A program made the translations under genes and the position numbers. Below the pieces are notes generated by a model, which was not told the DNA's origin, searched no databases, and worked only from the letters and a program-made list of their open reading frames with translations. From positions 64,025-102,699 of the forward strand of contig QZLH01000098.1 of assembly GCA_003833135.1 (NCBI GenBank): a stretch of 38,675 nt of DNA. Reading direction: 5' to 3'. Every line of letters begins with the position of its first letter. The stretch's first letter is position 1. Source of the DNA: Oehlia diaphana. Lineage: Eukaryota > Glomeromycota > Glomeromycetes > Glomerales > Glomeraceae. Shown in pieces: positions 10,218-21,657 of this stretch.

Positions 10218-11538
10218 TTTTGAATTTAATGATAGTAGTTTTTTATTTGACTGAAATTTGAATAGATATTAAATTAATTGGACTTTAAAAAAAAAAAAAA
10301 AATTTATATATTTTTATATATATAATATTAATCAAATTATGTAGATACTCTACAATTATAAATAATTTTTTTATAATAATATATAATATAATAGAAAAAC
10401 AATTTAGATGATGATAAAAAAAATCTATTTTTTTTGTTGAAAAAAAGAATATTTATATCTTAATATTGTTTATATAGGTTTATATAATAAACAACGAGTC
10501 TTGAAAAAAAAAAAAAAAAAAAAAATTTTTTTTTTACGGGACGCGCTATTATTGCCTAATATGGTATACTAACTAACAGCTGACCTATATTATTAAACAT
10601 AATTGGTTTTAGAATCCGCAACAAATAAATTGAACATCATGAGACTTTTAATAGACATTATGCTGCACTATGTGGACTTATAAATGCGAGAGTCAGGTTA
10701 GCATAGTCCAATGCTTTTGTTTCAGAATTTAGGTAAAAAAAAAGTGAAACCTTTCGATAAATAACATAATATGTTAAATGTTTGAATGTAATGTAGTAGT
10801 CACATGAACGTTTCAAAGAATTTAAAACTTGTTAGAATAAACATAAACAGGAAAATCAAAGTATACAACATAAGTTAGTAACATACGCAATAAATATTTA
10901 TTGACATGTTTGTACGGGCAGTGTCAATGTTATTTTAGTTAGTTTAGTTTAATTTTATGTTTACTATGAAATCATCAGGTTGTCTGTCTTATCTTTCAAA
11001 GTAACTTTCGTTTTTTAAAACAATGGGATTTAATAATGTATGAATTTTATAAATTTTTGTCCATTCTATCTATTCATAATTTCATTCTCAACTAAATTAG
11101 TTCTCATTGTTTAATGGTAGTATCTAGTAATAGTATTCTATCTATTCAAAAATTATCGAAATTATTCGAAAGCTGAATATAATTTTTTTATCCAGTATTT
11201 TCCGGTATATAACTAGAAAAGATAAACAAGGATAAGGAAATCAATTCCCCGATTCTTTTCTTTTTTTTTTTTGTATGGTGTGTATGGTGTCATTATATCA
11301 TCCTTTATCCCTTTCCCTTAACCATATTAATATTTTATTTTTAGCACCCAGGTTTATCAGGGTCTCATATTTTTCAGTCACGTTAAAAAATCATAATTTT
11401 CATGTGATATATCTTACTAGAAATTCTAGAAACTTCTTTGGCTTTCTTTCAGGTTATTTTTTAAAAATTATCACGAAAAAAGTTGAATTTTTAAATCTAT
11501 ATTCTTGAAGAACCTTTTTTTATAAACTTGCACAGATC
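10218..11538. other. Shared intergenic region between PAS kinase and J-protein genes
   Basis: The two genes diverge, so this 1.3 kb holds both promoters. It contains an A21/T10 homopolymer junction near 10504-10534, a TACTAAC motif near 10567-10577, and a heat-shock element close to the J-protein (separate entry). Just before 11452 there is a TTTCTTTCAG that could be the acceptor of an intron in the J-protein 5' leader. No coding frame was convincing. Confidence 0.5.
11424..11436 (+). promoter_or_regulatory. Perfect three-unit heat-shock element
   Basis: The sequence TTCTAGAAACTTC matches TTCnnGAAnnTTC, the alternating three-unit site bound by trimeric heat-shock factor. A further GAA at 11420-11422 sits one base out of phase upstream. 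It lies 102 bases before the start codon of the J-protein gene, so regulation by Hsf1 is likely. The motif is seen directly; its use is inferred. Confidence 0.7.
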
Positions 11539-13010
11539 ATGGGTGAAGGAACATATTACGAAATTTTAGGCATTGAGGCTAATGCCACGGAAGACGACAT
11601 TCGTAAGGCTTATAGAAAACAAGGTACGTTTATATGATTTATTAATCATATTTTATAAATTCGTTTAATTTCTCTAATTTTAAGTAGCTTTATTATGGCA
11701 CCCTGATAAGAATGTTCAGAGAAAAGAAGAAGCAGAAGCGAAATTTAAACTGATCGCTGAAGCATATGAAGTGTTGAGTGATCGTACGTATTTTATTACT
11801 TTTACTATACTTAGTTTTATTTATATCATTTTTTTTTTTATTAATATTTATATAATCAATAGCTGAAAAAAAACAAGTTTACGATTTATATGGCGAAGAA
11901 GGGCTTAAAAATAATGGTTCTAGTCAAGATTATGATTTCAGACCAAATTTCGGTTTTCAGGTATGCTTTATTATATATTTATAAAATTTAATCAATTGTG
12001 ATATTACTTTTTTTATTAATAATATTTTTTTTTTTTAGTTTCATGATCCTAGAGAAATATTTAATAGTTTCTTTAATGGAAGAGATCCATTTGCTGAAGT
12101 GTTTGGTATGTATTAAATTTTTAATTTTAATTGAAATAATTTTTCCTTTTTATATAATTCCTCAACTATTTAATCAAAGGAAACCAATTCTTTGGTGTTG
12201 GTGGTTTTGGACGCATGCCTGGTTTCGGTACAAGATCTCCATTTGATGATGATGGTATTTTTTCCAGCCCATTTGGTAATGTTGGACCGTCAGGGTCATC
12301 ATATTCATTCTCGTCGTCGTCATCATCGTCGTCTGGAAGAGGTCAAGGTGGATTCGTGAGTCGTTCAATAAGTACAAAAACTGTTAATGGTGTTACAACA
12401 ACAGTCACTAAAACAGTGGATGCACAGGTAAGCAGTAGCAATAGTAGCAATTACTAGAAATTATTAAAAGTTTATTTTTGTATCTAAATTATTTTTATAT
12501 TATTTTCATAGGGTAATGAAACAGTTATCACAGAAACTTCTGATGGTGAGCGGCGGACTATTGTGAATAATCAACCACAAGAACAACAACGAGCAATTGA
12601 TGATGGTCGAAGGACTACTAATATACCTATTCAAGATGGGAATTCAATTTACAGACAACGTCAACAACCTCAATTTCAACAACCTCAACAATTTCAACAA
12701 TTTCAACAATATCAACAATATCAATATCCTCAGCATCCTCAACAATCTCAACAATATCAACAATATCAACAACAACGATCAATGAATCAGCAACAATATC
12801 GACAATCACCATTTCAGCAACCACCATTTCAGCAACAAGAATATCAAGATTCAACTCACCCAAGGGGTAAATATAAATTATATTTTATTAAAAGAAAATC
12901 ATTTTTTTTTTCCAAAATTTTTTATACTAATTTACATTCTTTTTCACCAAAAAGAGGGAGATCATCATAAAAAACACGGTTTTTTTCCCTGGCCTCATCG
13001 AAAGCATTAG
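11539..13010 (+). CDS. Class B J-protein (DnaJ/Hsp40, DNAJB-like) with Gln-rich C-terminus
   Basis: Seven exons: 11539-11623, 11688-11783, 11863-11960, 12039-12105, 12180-12427, 12512-12866, 12955-13010; 334 residues. The N-terminus ([19 protein letters not shown]) is a J-domain with HPD at residues 33-35, which stimulates Hsp70 ATPase. A Gly/Phe-rich segment follows ([16 protein letters not shown]), then a Ser tract and a segment resembling human DNAJB6/B2 ([20 protein letters not shown]). The last third is rich in Gln, Tyr and Phe (repeats of QQYQQ and QFQQ), coded mainly by CAA, and ends [15 protein letters not shown]. There is no zinc-finger and no typical class A/B C-terminal beta domain. 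It is probably a cytosolic or nuclear client-holding co-chaperone. A heat-shock element lies just upstream. The Gln-rich tail is aggregation-prone in composition. Confidence 0.9.
12660..12845 (+). repeat. CAA-rich imperfect trinucleotide tract (coding)
   Basis: Repeats of TTTCAACAA and TATCAACAA encode the Gln/Phe/Tyr-rich segment of the J-protein. The reading frame is preserved throughout. Such tracts often vary in length between strains. Confidence 0.75.
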
Positions 13011-15182
13011 TTTCCTTTAATTTCAGAATATGACAAAGTTGCTTTTATTTTATTTTTATTTTTTTTTTTTGCTTTTTGCGTGAGCTCAAAAAAACTATTA
13101 CAGTTCTTTGTTATACAAAATATTAGGAAAAAAATTCAGTATTTTTTTTTTCTTTGTTTTTCTGTAAATCTGTAAATTGCAATCATATAGAAGCAAGTTT
13201 AACCATATAATCTTATAGGTGCTCTTGTTAATCAAAAAAATAATTATTTAATATTTTTTTCTTTTTTTTTTTTACCCGCATTAGCACATAATGCAAGCCA
13301 ATTCATGTGAAATAAAAACATTAAACATATCTAATTTATAAGACGCAGCAAATTAGTAAATTATTGGATTAAAATTTTTTCTATTTATACGTAAAAAAAA
13401 AATAAAAAATAAAAATGCAATGTACAAGTTATCACACCAATTTGATAAGCGGAAAGGAAATTGGAAGACAAAAAAAGAAAAAATTCTTTGTGTCAGTCCA
13501 ACCAGCCTCATTTTACTATTAAAGTAAGATTTTATGTCGGTAAAATCCATTAATATTCTCATAAACGCCACATATTAATTTAGCTAAGCTAAGAAAATTA
13601 AAAATTCAAAAATCCTTTTAAAAAAGCCGAGAATTTTTTCTTTTTTTATCGACGAAGTGATGTAATAAAAGAAAAAAAAGAACTGTGATATTAAAAAAAA
13701 AGGATTTGTAATCTAATTATCATCATATTTATTTTTTATTTTTTTTATTTTTTTTTAAAAAAAAAAAAATAATTTTCGGAAATTCATATGTAGTAATTTC
13801 GGTAAATGAAATTCCGCATGATTTGAAATAATTTATAAATGGGTGTTCTGCTTATTTACAGTACTTCTAATTAATCATTGATTTGTACTAAATAAGATGA
13901 CACAACATCATTAGACTTTTCTATTTATAAACAGACCGTGCACTGTGAGGTTGATTAGATATTCTAAGTTAAATCATTGGATTGATCGAAAGATCGTAGA
14001 AAATTGAGGCAAATTTTAAATTATTATAATTATATTATTATTATTTATACTATTTATATTATTTATACTAATTTATACATTATAATTTGATTCCGCGTGC
14101 AAATTTTCATTTTAAATTGTATAAAAAAGTATTTTAAAAAAGTTTTATTTATAGATGTTAAATAAAAATCACATTGTCTAGATAGAACAAATCAAATTTA
14201 AACAATTATATTTTCATAAGCAAATCTGAGATTAAACAGTTGGTTAATCTTGGGAAATTTATTATTTTTATTATCAAATATGATTAACAAAGTGTTTAAG
14301 AATGAAAAAATATATAAATGCCAACTTCCCCAATTTTTAGCAATTTATTCTTTTCTTGTCTCGCGACTGAAAGAATTTATTTACGATATTTGTAAAATTA
14401 TCCGAAACGATTTCTACTTCACTAAAAAAAAACCACCAAATTTTTTTAAACTACGCTAAAATATAGAAAAACTCTTTTTATGACTATTATATTCAATTAT
14501 AAGATATTCACACATTTTTTTAACTTTAAAAAATCTTTACAAGCCAAAAAATTATATAAATTTTAAATTAAGAAAAAAAAATCATACTAAAAAGAAAAAA
14601 AAAATCAAAAAAAAAACCAAACAATAAATCTCTTTTTTCGTATTATTTTCTTCCTGGAGCAAAGTCTTGAAATTGAAAAATTTTCTTGACTTCTCTTAAG
14701 CTATTCACAGCGCTACTCTTTCCATCTACGGCAATATCCTACTACTTTTAAGGTTCATCAAAAAGGATATTTTAACCAAATATTTAGGTGAGTTAAAATA
14801 AATAATCTTTCTATTAGTTATATCATTACGGGCGCGCGCGTGCTTGCTTCCCTGTGCTTGACCGTAATACAAAATCCTACTTCCAGAATAACAAAAAACA
14901 CACCTGTTTAAAGTACTCTTAAAACCCTTAATTGTTTCATATATTACTAAATAGTAAAAATGAAAAAAAAAATTGATTGCATAAGATGAAATAAAAAAAA
15001 AATAGATTTATATCATACTTACTTCATCTCCTTAAATTTTTTTTTTTTTTTCCATTTTATCCCCTTATACCCCGTCCATCTATCTATATATTCATATATA
15101 ATATTCACGACTCCTACTTGCTACAAAATTTTCTTTTCACTATGCTTCAACAATAAGGCCGTTGTAATTAATAATAGTAAAT
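13011..15182. other. AT-rich intergenic region with a CG-alternating patch
   Basis: This 2.2-kb gap lies between the J-protein stop and the ankyrin gene start. It is mostly A/T homopolymers. One exception at 14831-14840 is GCGCGCGCGT, an alternating purine-pyrimidine stretch inside GC-richer sequence, which may belong to the ankyrin gene promoter or leader. No protein-like open frame or RNA gene was recognised. Confidence 0.45.
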
Positions 15183-16840
15183 ATGAGTCGATCAAAAACA
15201 ATATCAACTGACCATAATAACTTAGGTTTACACTCTGGCGCTGCTGCAGGCAATCTCGGTAAGTTAAATATTCTACGTAATTGTGAAAAAATATTTGGAA
15301 ATTGAGCGTAAATTGAGCTTCCATTTATAGAGTATTTTGGGAAACGATAGATAATATTGTGAATTTATACTTAATAATTTTATGATTTTTTCTCGTCATT
15401 TAATATAGGATTAGTTAAATTTGCACTAGATCATGGTCAACCTATCGATTCCGTATTAAATGGAGTCTTGCCAATCCATGTTGCGTGCATCAATGATCAT
15501 GTATCTGTTGTACAGTATCTTATTGAACGAGGCGCAGACGTTAATGCTCCAAGGTAAGATTGATATTTCCTCATCATGTAATCAATTTCTTTATGTTTTA
15601 ATATAATATATTTATTAATTATATTATTTCTTGTTGATTATGCAGACTTTCACACAAATATAATGGTACAGAAAAAGGTAGATCAACGGATCAAACAGTA
15701 GGAACAACTGGATCAACCGCATTGCATTTTGCTGCCGCAAATGGATGTACTCAAACAGTTGAATTATTATTGAAAAATGGTGCAATTGTGGATGTAACTG
15801 ATAAATATGGTTCATCTCCATTATCGGTAGCAATGGCAAAAAATCATGCTGATGTTGTTGAATTGTTGAAAACTTATGGTGCTATACAAGCTGCTGAAAA
15901 ACAAAAATTATTACAAGATGATTCAACACTCACAAAAATAACAACAAATAATTTGAAATCTTCAAAACGACCAAAAGAAAAACCTTCGAAAATTATTAAA
16001 TCGAAGAAGAAACCTGCTCTTATAACGACAAAATTCACACCAAGGACACGTCGACCCAGTTTACCTGTTCAATTTGAAAAAAATGAATTAAATAACAATT
16101 CTATGGAAAATGTTTTATTAAAAAGACAACCTTCAAAGTCAATGGAACTACCTTCGCATTTGAAATCAAGAGAGGAAATTTTCAAGTATGATGAATTTAT
16201 TAGCGACAACAATGAAACAATGACTATTGATTCATTAGATAAACCTTCTATAGATATATCTTACCATTCAATGGATGAATCTTCGCCCGATGTTAAAAAA
16301 CTTAAATCGCCAACAAAGGAACTGTTTCGTAAGAGTTTAACTCTTACAAGACAGTTAACTTCTACATCCTTAACTTCTTTAGCATCATCAAATAAAAGTC
16401 GTTCGCCTGATCGACGATTTTCATTTTCTTCTTCGCCTGTTACTCCACAATCAAATCCATCTGCTATTTCTCTTCTAATGACACCTCCAGATATACCCGG
16501 TTCGCCCTCAACTGCTTCTACAGCACCCACGGAATATGGAGGAGATCCTGATTATATTCCATTACCTCCCGTAATTGTAGAGAAAAAGAAGAGAAGATCA
16601 ACAGATCCTTTACATGAATTAAAAGCGAAAAAATGGAATAATAATGAGACAAATGATGATGGTAAAATGTCACGTTCAATGTCTGAAGGTAGTGGAGTGA
16701 ACTTTTTTTTCGCTTCACCCAATAAAAAGCAACAAATTTCTTCGGAAAATTATCGACCTGTAGAAAATCGTAGAAAATCCTCCCTTTCTATGAAAGGGTT
16801 CTTTGGAAAATTAACGGACTTGATTTTGGGAAAATCTTAG
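15183..16840 (+). CDS. Ankyrin-repeat protein with Ser/Pro-rich basic tail
   Basis: Three exons: 15183-15258, 15409-15553, 15646-16840; 471 residues. Four ankyrin-type units occupy about residues 15-157: HSGAAAGNLGLVKFALDHG, LPIHVACINDHVSVVQYL, TALHFAAANGCTQTVELLL and SPLSVAMAKNHADVVELL. A 23-residue polar insert, about 75-97, separates the second and third. The rest is low-complexity, Ser/Pro/Lys-rich (for example RPSLPVQF and KKKRRSTDPLHELK) with many possible phosphorylation sites, and ends SMKGFFGKLTDLILGKS. Ankyrin repeats bind other proteins; no enzyme domain is present. The start codon is the first ATG in the exon and the splice frames close. The specific function is not recognised. 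Confidence 0.85.
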
Positions 16841-17539
16841 TCCAATTATATTCTACATATTCTGTAGAAAATAACGAACATTTTTCTTTTTATATATACA
16901 TATATATATATTTACATAGATTTGTTTTATCACCTTTTATTGCATTTTTCTTTCTTTTTTTTTGTGGATTATTTTTATCATTTGGACAATTTTTTTTTTT
17001 TTTGATTTCTAAGAAAAGTTTTGTAAAGAAATTATTTGTCATATTGTTATTGGACTTGTCAACAGCAACAACATTTCATGATTTTTATCCTTTGTAAATA
17101 GCCCTTTTTTCATTTTTCTGTACCATGTTTTTTCTTTTCATATATATCATTTTTTTTTATATATTTCTTCTTTTTTTTACTGTATTATTAACATAAAATT
17201 GTTCTTCTTTTTCTTTTTTTTATAACCTTTTCTTTTTTTTCCTTTTTAAATAAATAAACTTGTGTTTTTCTTTTCTTTTTTTATCATTTCCAAAATCATT
17301 TTTTCTTTTGTAAAAATTATTTTTTTTTTTTTTGTTACGAATTCCTTCTATAGTGAACAGTTCGGAATTTTAACTTGTACAATATATATTTCTTAGCAAT
17401 TTTTTTTTTTTCAATTTTTTGGCTTTAACAAAGGTCTTTTGATAAGAAAAGTTATAGATATCTTGAGATACTAGACTTATTTTTTCATTTGGTACATTGA
17501 ATGTAGTAAAGGAAATGGGTTTTTTATTTTATTTTACTT

Positions 17540-17580
<41 letters not shown>

Positions 17581-17627
17581 CTTTTTTTTTTTTTTTTGGT
17601 TTTTTTTTTTTTTTTTTTTTATTTTTT

Positions 17628-17680
<53 letters not shown>

Positions 17681-18171
17681 CTTGTTCTTTTCCTTCACCT
17701 TTTGTCTTTGGGTTGTATATTTATGTCTTGAAAGATTTTTAAATTATATTATTTGATTTGAATAAAAAGTGAAGAATTGTGTCTTTCAGAATAAAGAATT
17801 ATTTGCAAGTGAAAACAAAAATTTATTGAATCAAATCGTATGTTAAACTTTTATTTATTATATAAATTTTTTAATCAGAAAAATAAATAAATAATAAATA
17901 AATAAATAAAATAAATAAAATAAATAATAAAAAAAAGTAAAAAAAAGTAAACATATTAATTAAATAATAACTACAATTAAGAGAAAAATAAATAAAATAC
18001 GGGTTAAAGCAAAATTTAAATAATATAAAATTATAATTTATTTTATATAATTATAACATATTTTGTGCTTTGACCACATAATTCTCGTAGAGAATGTCCA
18101 TAAAAGATGGGTCAGACTTTATATATATTAAAGTTAGTAACTCGATTAGCTAGAATAAGAAACTTTCAATT
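16841..18171. other. T-rich 3' region between convergent genes
   Basis: The ankyrin gene and DCP1 converge here. The sequence is extremely T-rich on the plus strand from about 16950 to 17690, then AAT-rich (17880-17940, AAATAAAT-type microsatellite). No gene is visible. Confidence 0.5.
17540..17680 (+). repeat. Near-pure poly-T tract of about 140 bases
   Basis: Almost uninterrupted thymines, broken only by a C, a GG pair and two A's, then followed by CTTGTTCTTTTCC. It is the longest homopolymer in the window apart from sequence beside the N gap. It may be real or an assembly or consensus artefact; length is unreliable in such tracts. Confidence 0.8.
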
Positions 18172-19677
18172 TTATTGATGACGCACCTGAATTAATCGTA
18201 AGTATTGTTCTGTAAATTCTGATTTAGTTAATATTCTTTTATGGTTGATTCCTTCAAGAGCCGTGAGAGAAGAGATAGAAGCGTCCACCGCCTGTTTTCG
18301 TAACAACTGAGGATTTTCCATCACAAATGAGGCATTTGAAGTTGTAATGTGTTCTTGAATAATTGAAGGTGTATTTATATTTCGACTTTGGAATAATTTG
18401 TTGTTAGGCCTAGTGTCATTGACGGATAATGACCTCTGTGGTGGTGTATGTGAGTTAAAAGGATAATTATTTGGAGAAGCAGTAGCTGTATTACTTGGAC
18501 GAAGCATGTCTAAAAGCATCTTTCCATCTAAAAGGGTATGATTATTACTAGATGTAACGGGTGGATTCTATTATAATATAGGAAAAAAAGTGGAAATTTT
18601 GTGATATCAGTTATTCATAAATCAATACTTTCAAAACTAATAACATTTTTTCAAAGGTTAAATTTAAGAATATTTACTACAGGAAGTGGGTCAATACTAG
18701 ATGCTTTTTGGAATAATTCTCCTAATATGTCTTTTTTCGGAGTTTCATATTGTAGAGTATCATGATAAGCAGGAGTTGAACTTCTACTGTTATTAGAAGT
18801 GGTAGGTTGGTTAATTTCTGCTTGTTGGAGAAGATCCCCGATTTGAATTGGCCTTCCATAAAGACTCGAAGATGTTCCTTTGGATGAGGTCGGAGTGTTT
18901 GAGGAGTAGTAAGGTGGTTGTAAAGTTAATTGTGGTGGTGTAACAGCAGTTTTTGAAGATTCGCGACATCTAAATCCCGAATAAAAAAATAAACAATAAG
19001 TTTTATATTTCTTTACGTAATCAAAAATAATAAATTAAATTAACAATTTACTTACTCCAACAAAGTTTTTCCTATTCGTTCCCGATCCTTTGTTTCAAAT
19101 ACCCAAATGCCATGGATATCATCTACTATCCAAAGCAATACTCAATTACCATAATCCGGCTACTATTTGTGGGTTCTTCACATAACAAAATATTGGCGAA
19201 CTTCAAAAAAGTCATCAACGATACCATCGTCTGTAGTACGATATATAATATATTCGTCTTTGAATTCTAGCTCCATACCGTCTGTTAATGGTGCCATGAA
19301 GTTATCGATACCTAACCGATTCATCACTATAAATCCATACACAGGTTGTACACATCTATTTGAATAAAATAATTAATTTTTTTTTTATATCAATAAAGGT
19401 AAACAAACATAGTCAAAGACATACCTTTTGAACACGAACAATGTTCCCTCTACGCCCTTCTTTGTCTATGAAAACAAAAATACATTACCATAATTACTAT
19501 GCTTCAAAACACTTCGACGCGCGTCAATTCATAACGTGTAAAATTCAAGCATACCCAAGCACCTTTGTCAAATTTGTATACAACAACATAACTTGAACTA
19601 TCAATTATTTCAACAATATTTTGGTCATGGCGACGCAAAACGTTCAAGTTGACAGCTTTCCTTGCAGTCGGATCCAT
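18172..19677 (-). CDS. DCP1: mRNA-decapping enzyme subunit 1
   Basis: Six exons: 19677-19555, 19465-19425, 19355-19225, 19125-19056, 18969-18681, 18567-18172; 308 residues. The N-terminal EVH1-like domain begins MDPTARKAVNLNVLRRHD, has GVEGTLFVFKR and YGFIVMNRLGIDNF, and ends IHGIWVFETKDRERIGKTLLE, the pattern of DCP1. The middle is Pro/Ser-rich (PPQLTLQPPYYSSNTPTSS). The C-terminus has a helical element (LTKSEFTEQYLRLIQ) resembling the trimerisation region of metazoan DCP1. Dcp1 activates Dcp2 in 5'-3' mRNA decay, in cytoplasm and P-bodies. Start ATG 19677 was preferred because it fits the usual N-terminus; an in-frame ATG at 19719 would add 14 hydrophobic residues and is probably in the leader. 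The donor of intron 3 (GTATCG) was selected because it restores the conserved VDDIHGIW. Confidence 0.9.
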
Positions 19678-20166
19678 AAAGTGATAAATAACCTTTAAGA
19701 TGAAAACCAAAAGTTTCAAGTAATTTCATTTTCGAATTGTTTCGATGTTACAAAATTGGATTATCACATGATTAGTCTCACAAGCCACAAAAAAAAATCT
19801 TTCCACACAGGCCGGAATTATGATCAGATTTATTGACGTAACTTATGATCAAGTATAAAAATATTTCCTACTTTTTTTTTTTTGTTTCCTCCTCTTTGAT
19901 TTTCCATCCGTTTTTCTAGGTGGGTTGTTTTGCAATTCAAAGAATTAATATAATTAGTACACATGAAATTATTTTTTTTTTTGGAAGTTTTTCATTTACT
20001 TCTGTTTAAGACAATAAATAAAGAATTGAGAATTGTCAAATATTTGGTTAAAGTTTACTATTTCAATCTTCTGATCGATTGATTATTATTAAATCAATGA
20101 AAAAAAATTATGTAGAATAAAGTTTGAATATTTTAAAAATTTTTTTCTTTTCTCTTTGTAGCAAAA
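19678..20166. promoter_or_regulatory. Divergent promoter region, DCP1 / RPL32
   Basis: This 489-bp interval separates the two start codons. A pyrimidine-rich block TTTCCTCCTCTTTG lies near 19886. A splice-acceptor-like TTCTCTTTGTAG ends five bases before the RPL32 ATG, so an intron in the RPL32 leader is likely, as is common for ribosomal protein genes. Confidence 0.45.
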
Positions 20167-20646
20167 ATGGTTAATCCTGTTAAGAAAGTCAAGATTGTCA
20201 AGAAACGCATTAAGCCTTTTATTAGGCATCAATCAGATCGATACAAATCTGTAAAGGTAAATTTTATAAAGATTATTTTTAAAATTTATTAAAAGAATCT
20301 TTATTCACGTTTTTTTTAATTATGATGAAAATAGGAAGCATGGAGAAAACCTAAGGGTATTGACAATCGAGTACGACGTAGATTTAAAGGTCAATTTCTA
20401 ATGCCAAAAATTGGCTATGGTTCAAACAAGAAAACTCGCCATTTAATGCCTAATGGATTTAAAAAATTTCTTGTATCTAATATTAGAGAATTAGAATTAT
20501 TACTTATGCATAACAAAACATATGCTGCTGAAATTGCTCATAATGTTAGTTCAAGAAATAGAATTGCGATTATTGATAGGGCTCAGCAATTAAATATTAG
20601 AGTTACTAATGCTAAAGCTCGTGTTAGATCTCAGGAAGTTGATTAA
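20167..20646 (+). CDS. RPL32: 60S ribosomal protein L32 (eL32)
   Basis: Two exons, 20167-20256 and 20335-20646; 133 residues, normal for the family. The start [20 protein letters not shown] and the motifs [31 protein letters not shown] and [14 protein letters not shown] are those of eL32, a structural protein of the large cytosolic ribosomal subunit. It is Lys/Arg-rich, as expected. The intron (20257-20334) falls after codon 30. The gene diverges from DCP1 and its end converges on NDUFB2, leaving 375 bp between the stop codons. Confidence 0.97.
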
Positions 20647-21021
20647 AAATTATTACACGAAGAGATTAGTGGAATTTCTCTCTCAATATATATATTTTTT
20701 TTGATCTTTTTGATCTTTGACATTTCATTTTATTAACGTGCTTCTTTAAAATCTTCCTTCACCTGACTTTTTCATTGAATCTTGTATACCTTTTTTCAAT
20801 CAATTGATCCGTGATAACAAAAAATTTTTTTATTAACAGTTACAAAAAAAAATACTGCAAAGCATCGCTTTTTTATGATAAGAAATCGGTAAAATTGTAA
20901 TAAATAATAATAATGAAAATGTGTAAATTTTATGCAACTTTCAAAAATTAAAAATTTTTTTTGAATTCATTTATCTTTAGTTTTATAATTGTTTTCTATA
21001 TATACTATTATTGTTGACAAT
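20647..21021. other. 3' region between convergent RPL32 and NDUFB2
   Basis: It contains the two 3' untranslated regions, with repeated TTGATCTTTTTGATCTTTG just after the RPL32 stop. No gene is visible. Confidence 0.5.
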
Positions 21022-21379
21022 TCAATGAGGAGCCTCAGAATGATGTCCATTATGACCATTTTCATGACCATGATGTTCCCAAGGATGCCTTAAACCCTAT
21101 ATAGTTTTAAATGATTAATCAACTTTCACGAGATATTAATTTTTTAATAAAATGTTCACAAACCAGAACTACGGGTAATTCTTTTTTACCACGATATAAC
21201 ATCCCTAAAAACAGCCCAAAGCAGAATATTTTATTTAAATTATATATTTATAATCGAAAATCCTCAAGTCAAAAAAAGAATGTCTTACAGAATGCCATGC
21301 TACCGCCAAACAACTTCGATATAAATACATGTGCTCTTCCGGGCAGAGGAAAACCATGAGGACCTTTAGCACCTGCCAT
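21022..21379 (-). CDS. NDUFB2: NADH:ubiquinone oxidoreductase subunit B2-like (complex I)
   Basis: Three exons: 21379-21289, 21204-21164, 21096-21022; 68 residues. The order MAGAKGPHGFPLPGRAHVF, a short hydrophobic stretch (LFGGSMAFWMLYRGKKE), LPVVLGLRHPWE and a His-rich tail (HHGHENGHNGHH) matches the plant/fungal form of NDUFB2 (AGGG subunit), whose core is MWFW.LYRAK.DGPVVLG.RHPW. It is a single-pass accessory subunit of the membrane arm of mitochondrial complex I. The second intron donor reads GTTTGT, less usual than its neighbours, but the frame closes and the conserved core is restored. Assignment is from memory of the family pattern. Confidence 0.82.
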
Positions 21380-21626
21380 TATAATTTATTATAATATTAA
21401 ATGAGTTTTGAATGCCGAGTTTTGTTTTCAAATCTTTAACTAGATTTGGATGTATCACAAAAGTTCAATTTGATACACGTGTCTAACCACTCATATATAA
21501 AAAAAATATTCCTTTATTAAATCACTACTATTTTTAGTAAAAATAATAAATAAAAAAAATAATATTAAAAATGCGATAATAATAGCAAAAATTTTACACG
21601 CGATTTTAGATATATCTTGTAATCCA

Positions 21627-21657
<31 letters not shown>

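Noticed and set aside
10560..10580. TACTAACTAACAG, a branch-point-plus-acceptor-like motif in an intergenic region
   Set aside because: No donor or exon could be paired with it on the plus strand.
11275..11508. Open frame upstream of the J-protein gene
   Set aside because: It overlaps the promoter and heat-shock element and is not protein-like; probably leader sequence.
12627..12863. Minus-strand frame opposite the J-protein Gln tract
   Set aside because: It is the mirror of the CAA repeats (Val/Ile/Asp-rich), an artefact of the repeat.
17497..17742. Open frame through the poly-T tract
   Set aside because: It is poly-Phe from the homopolymer, not a gene.
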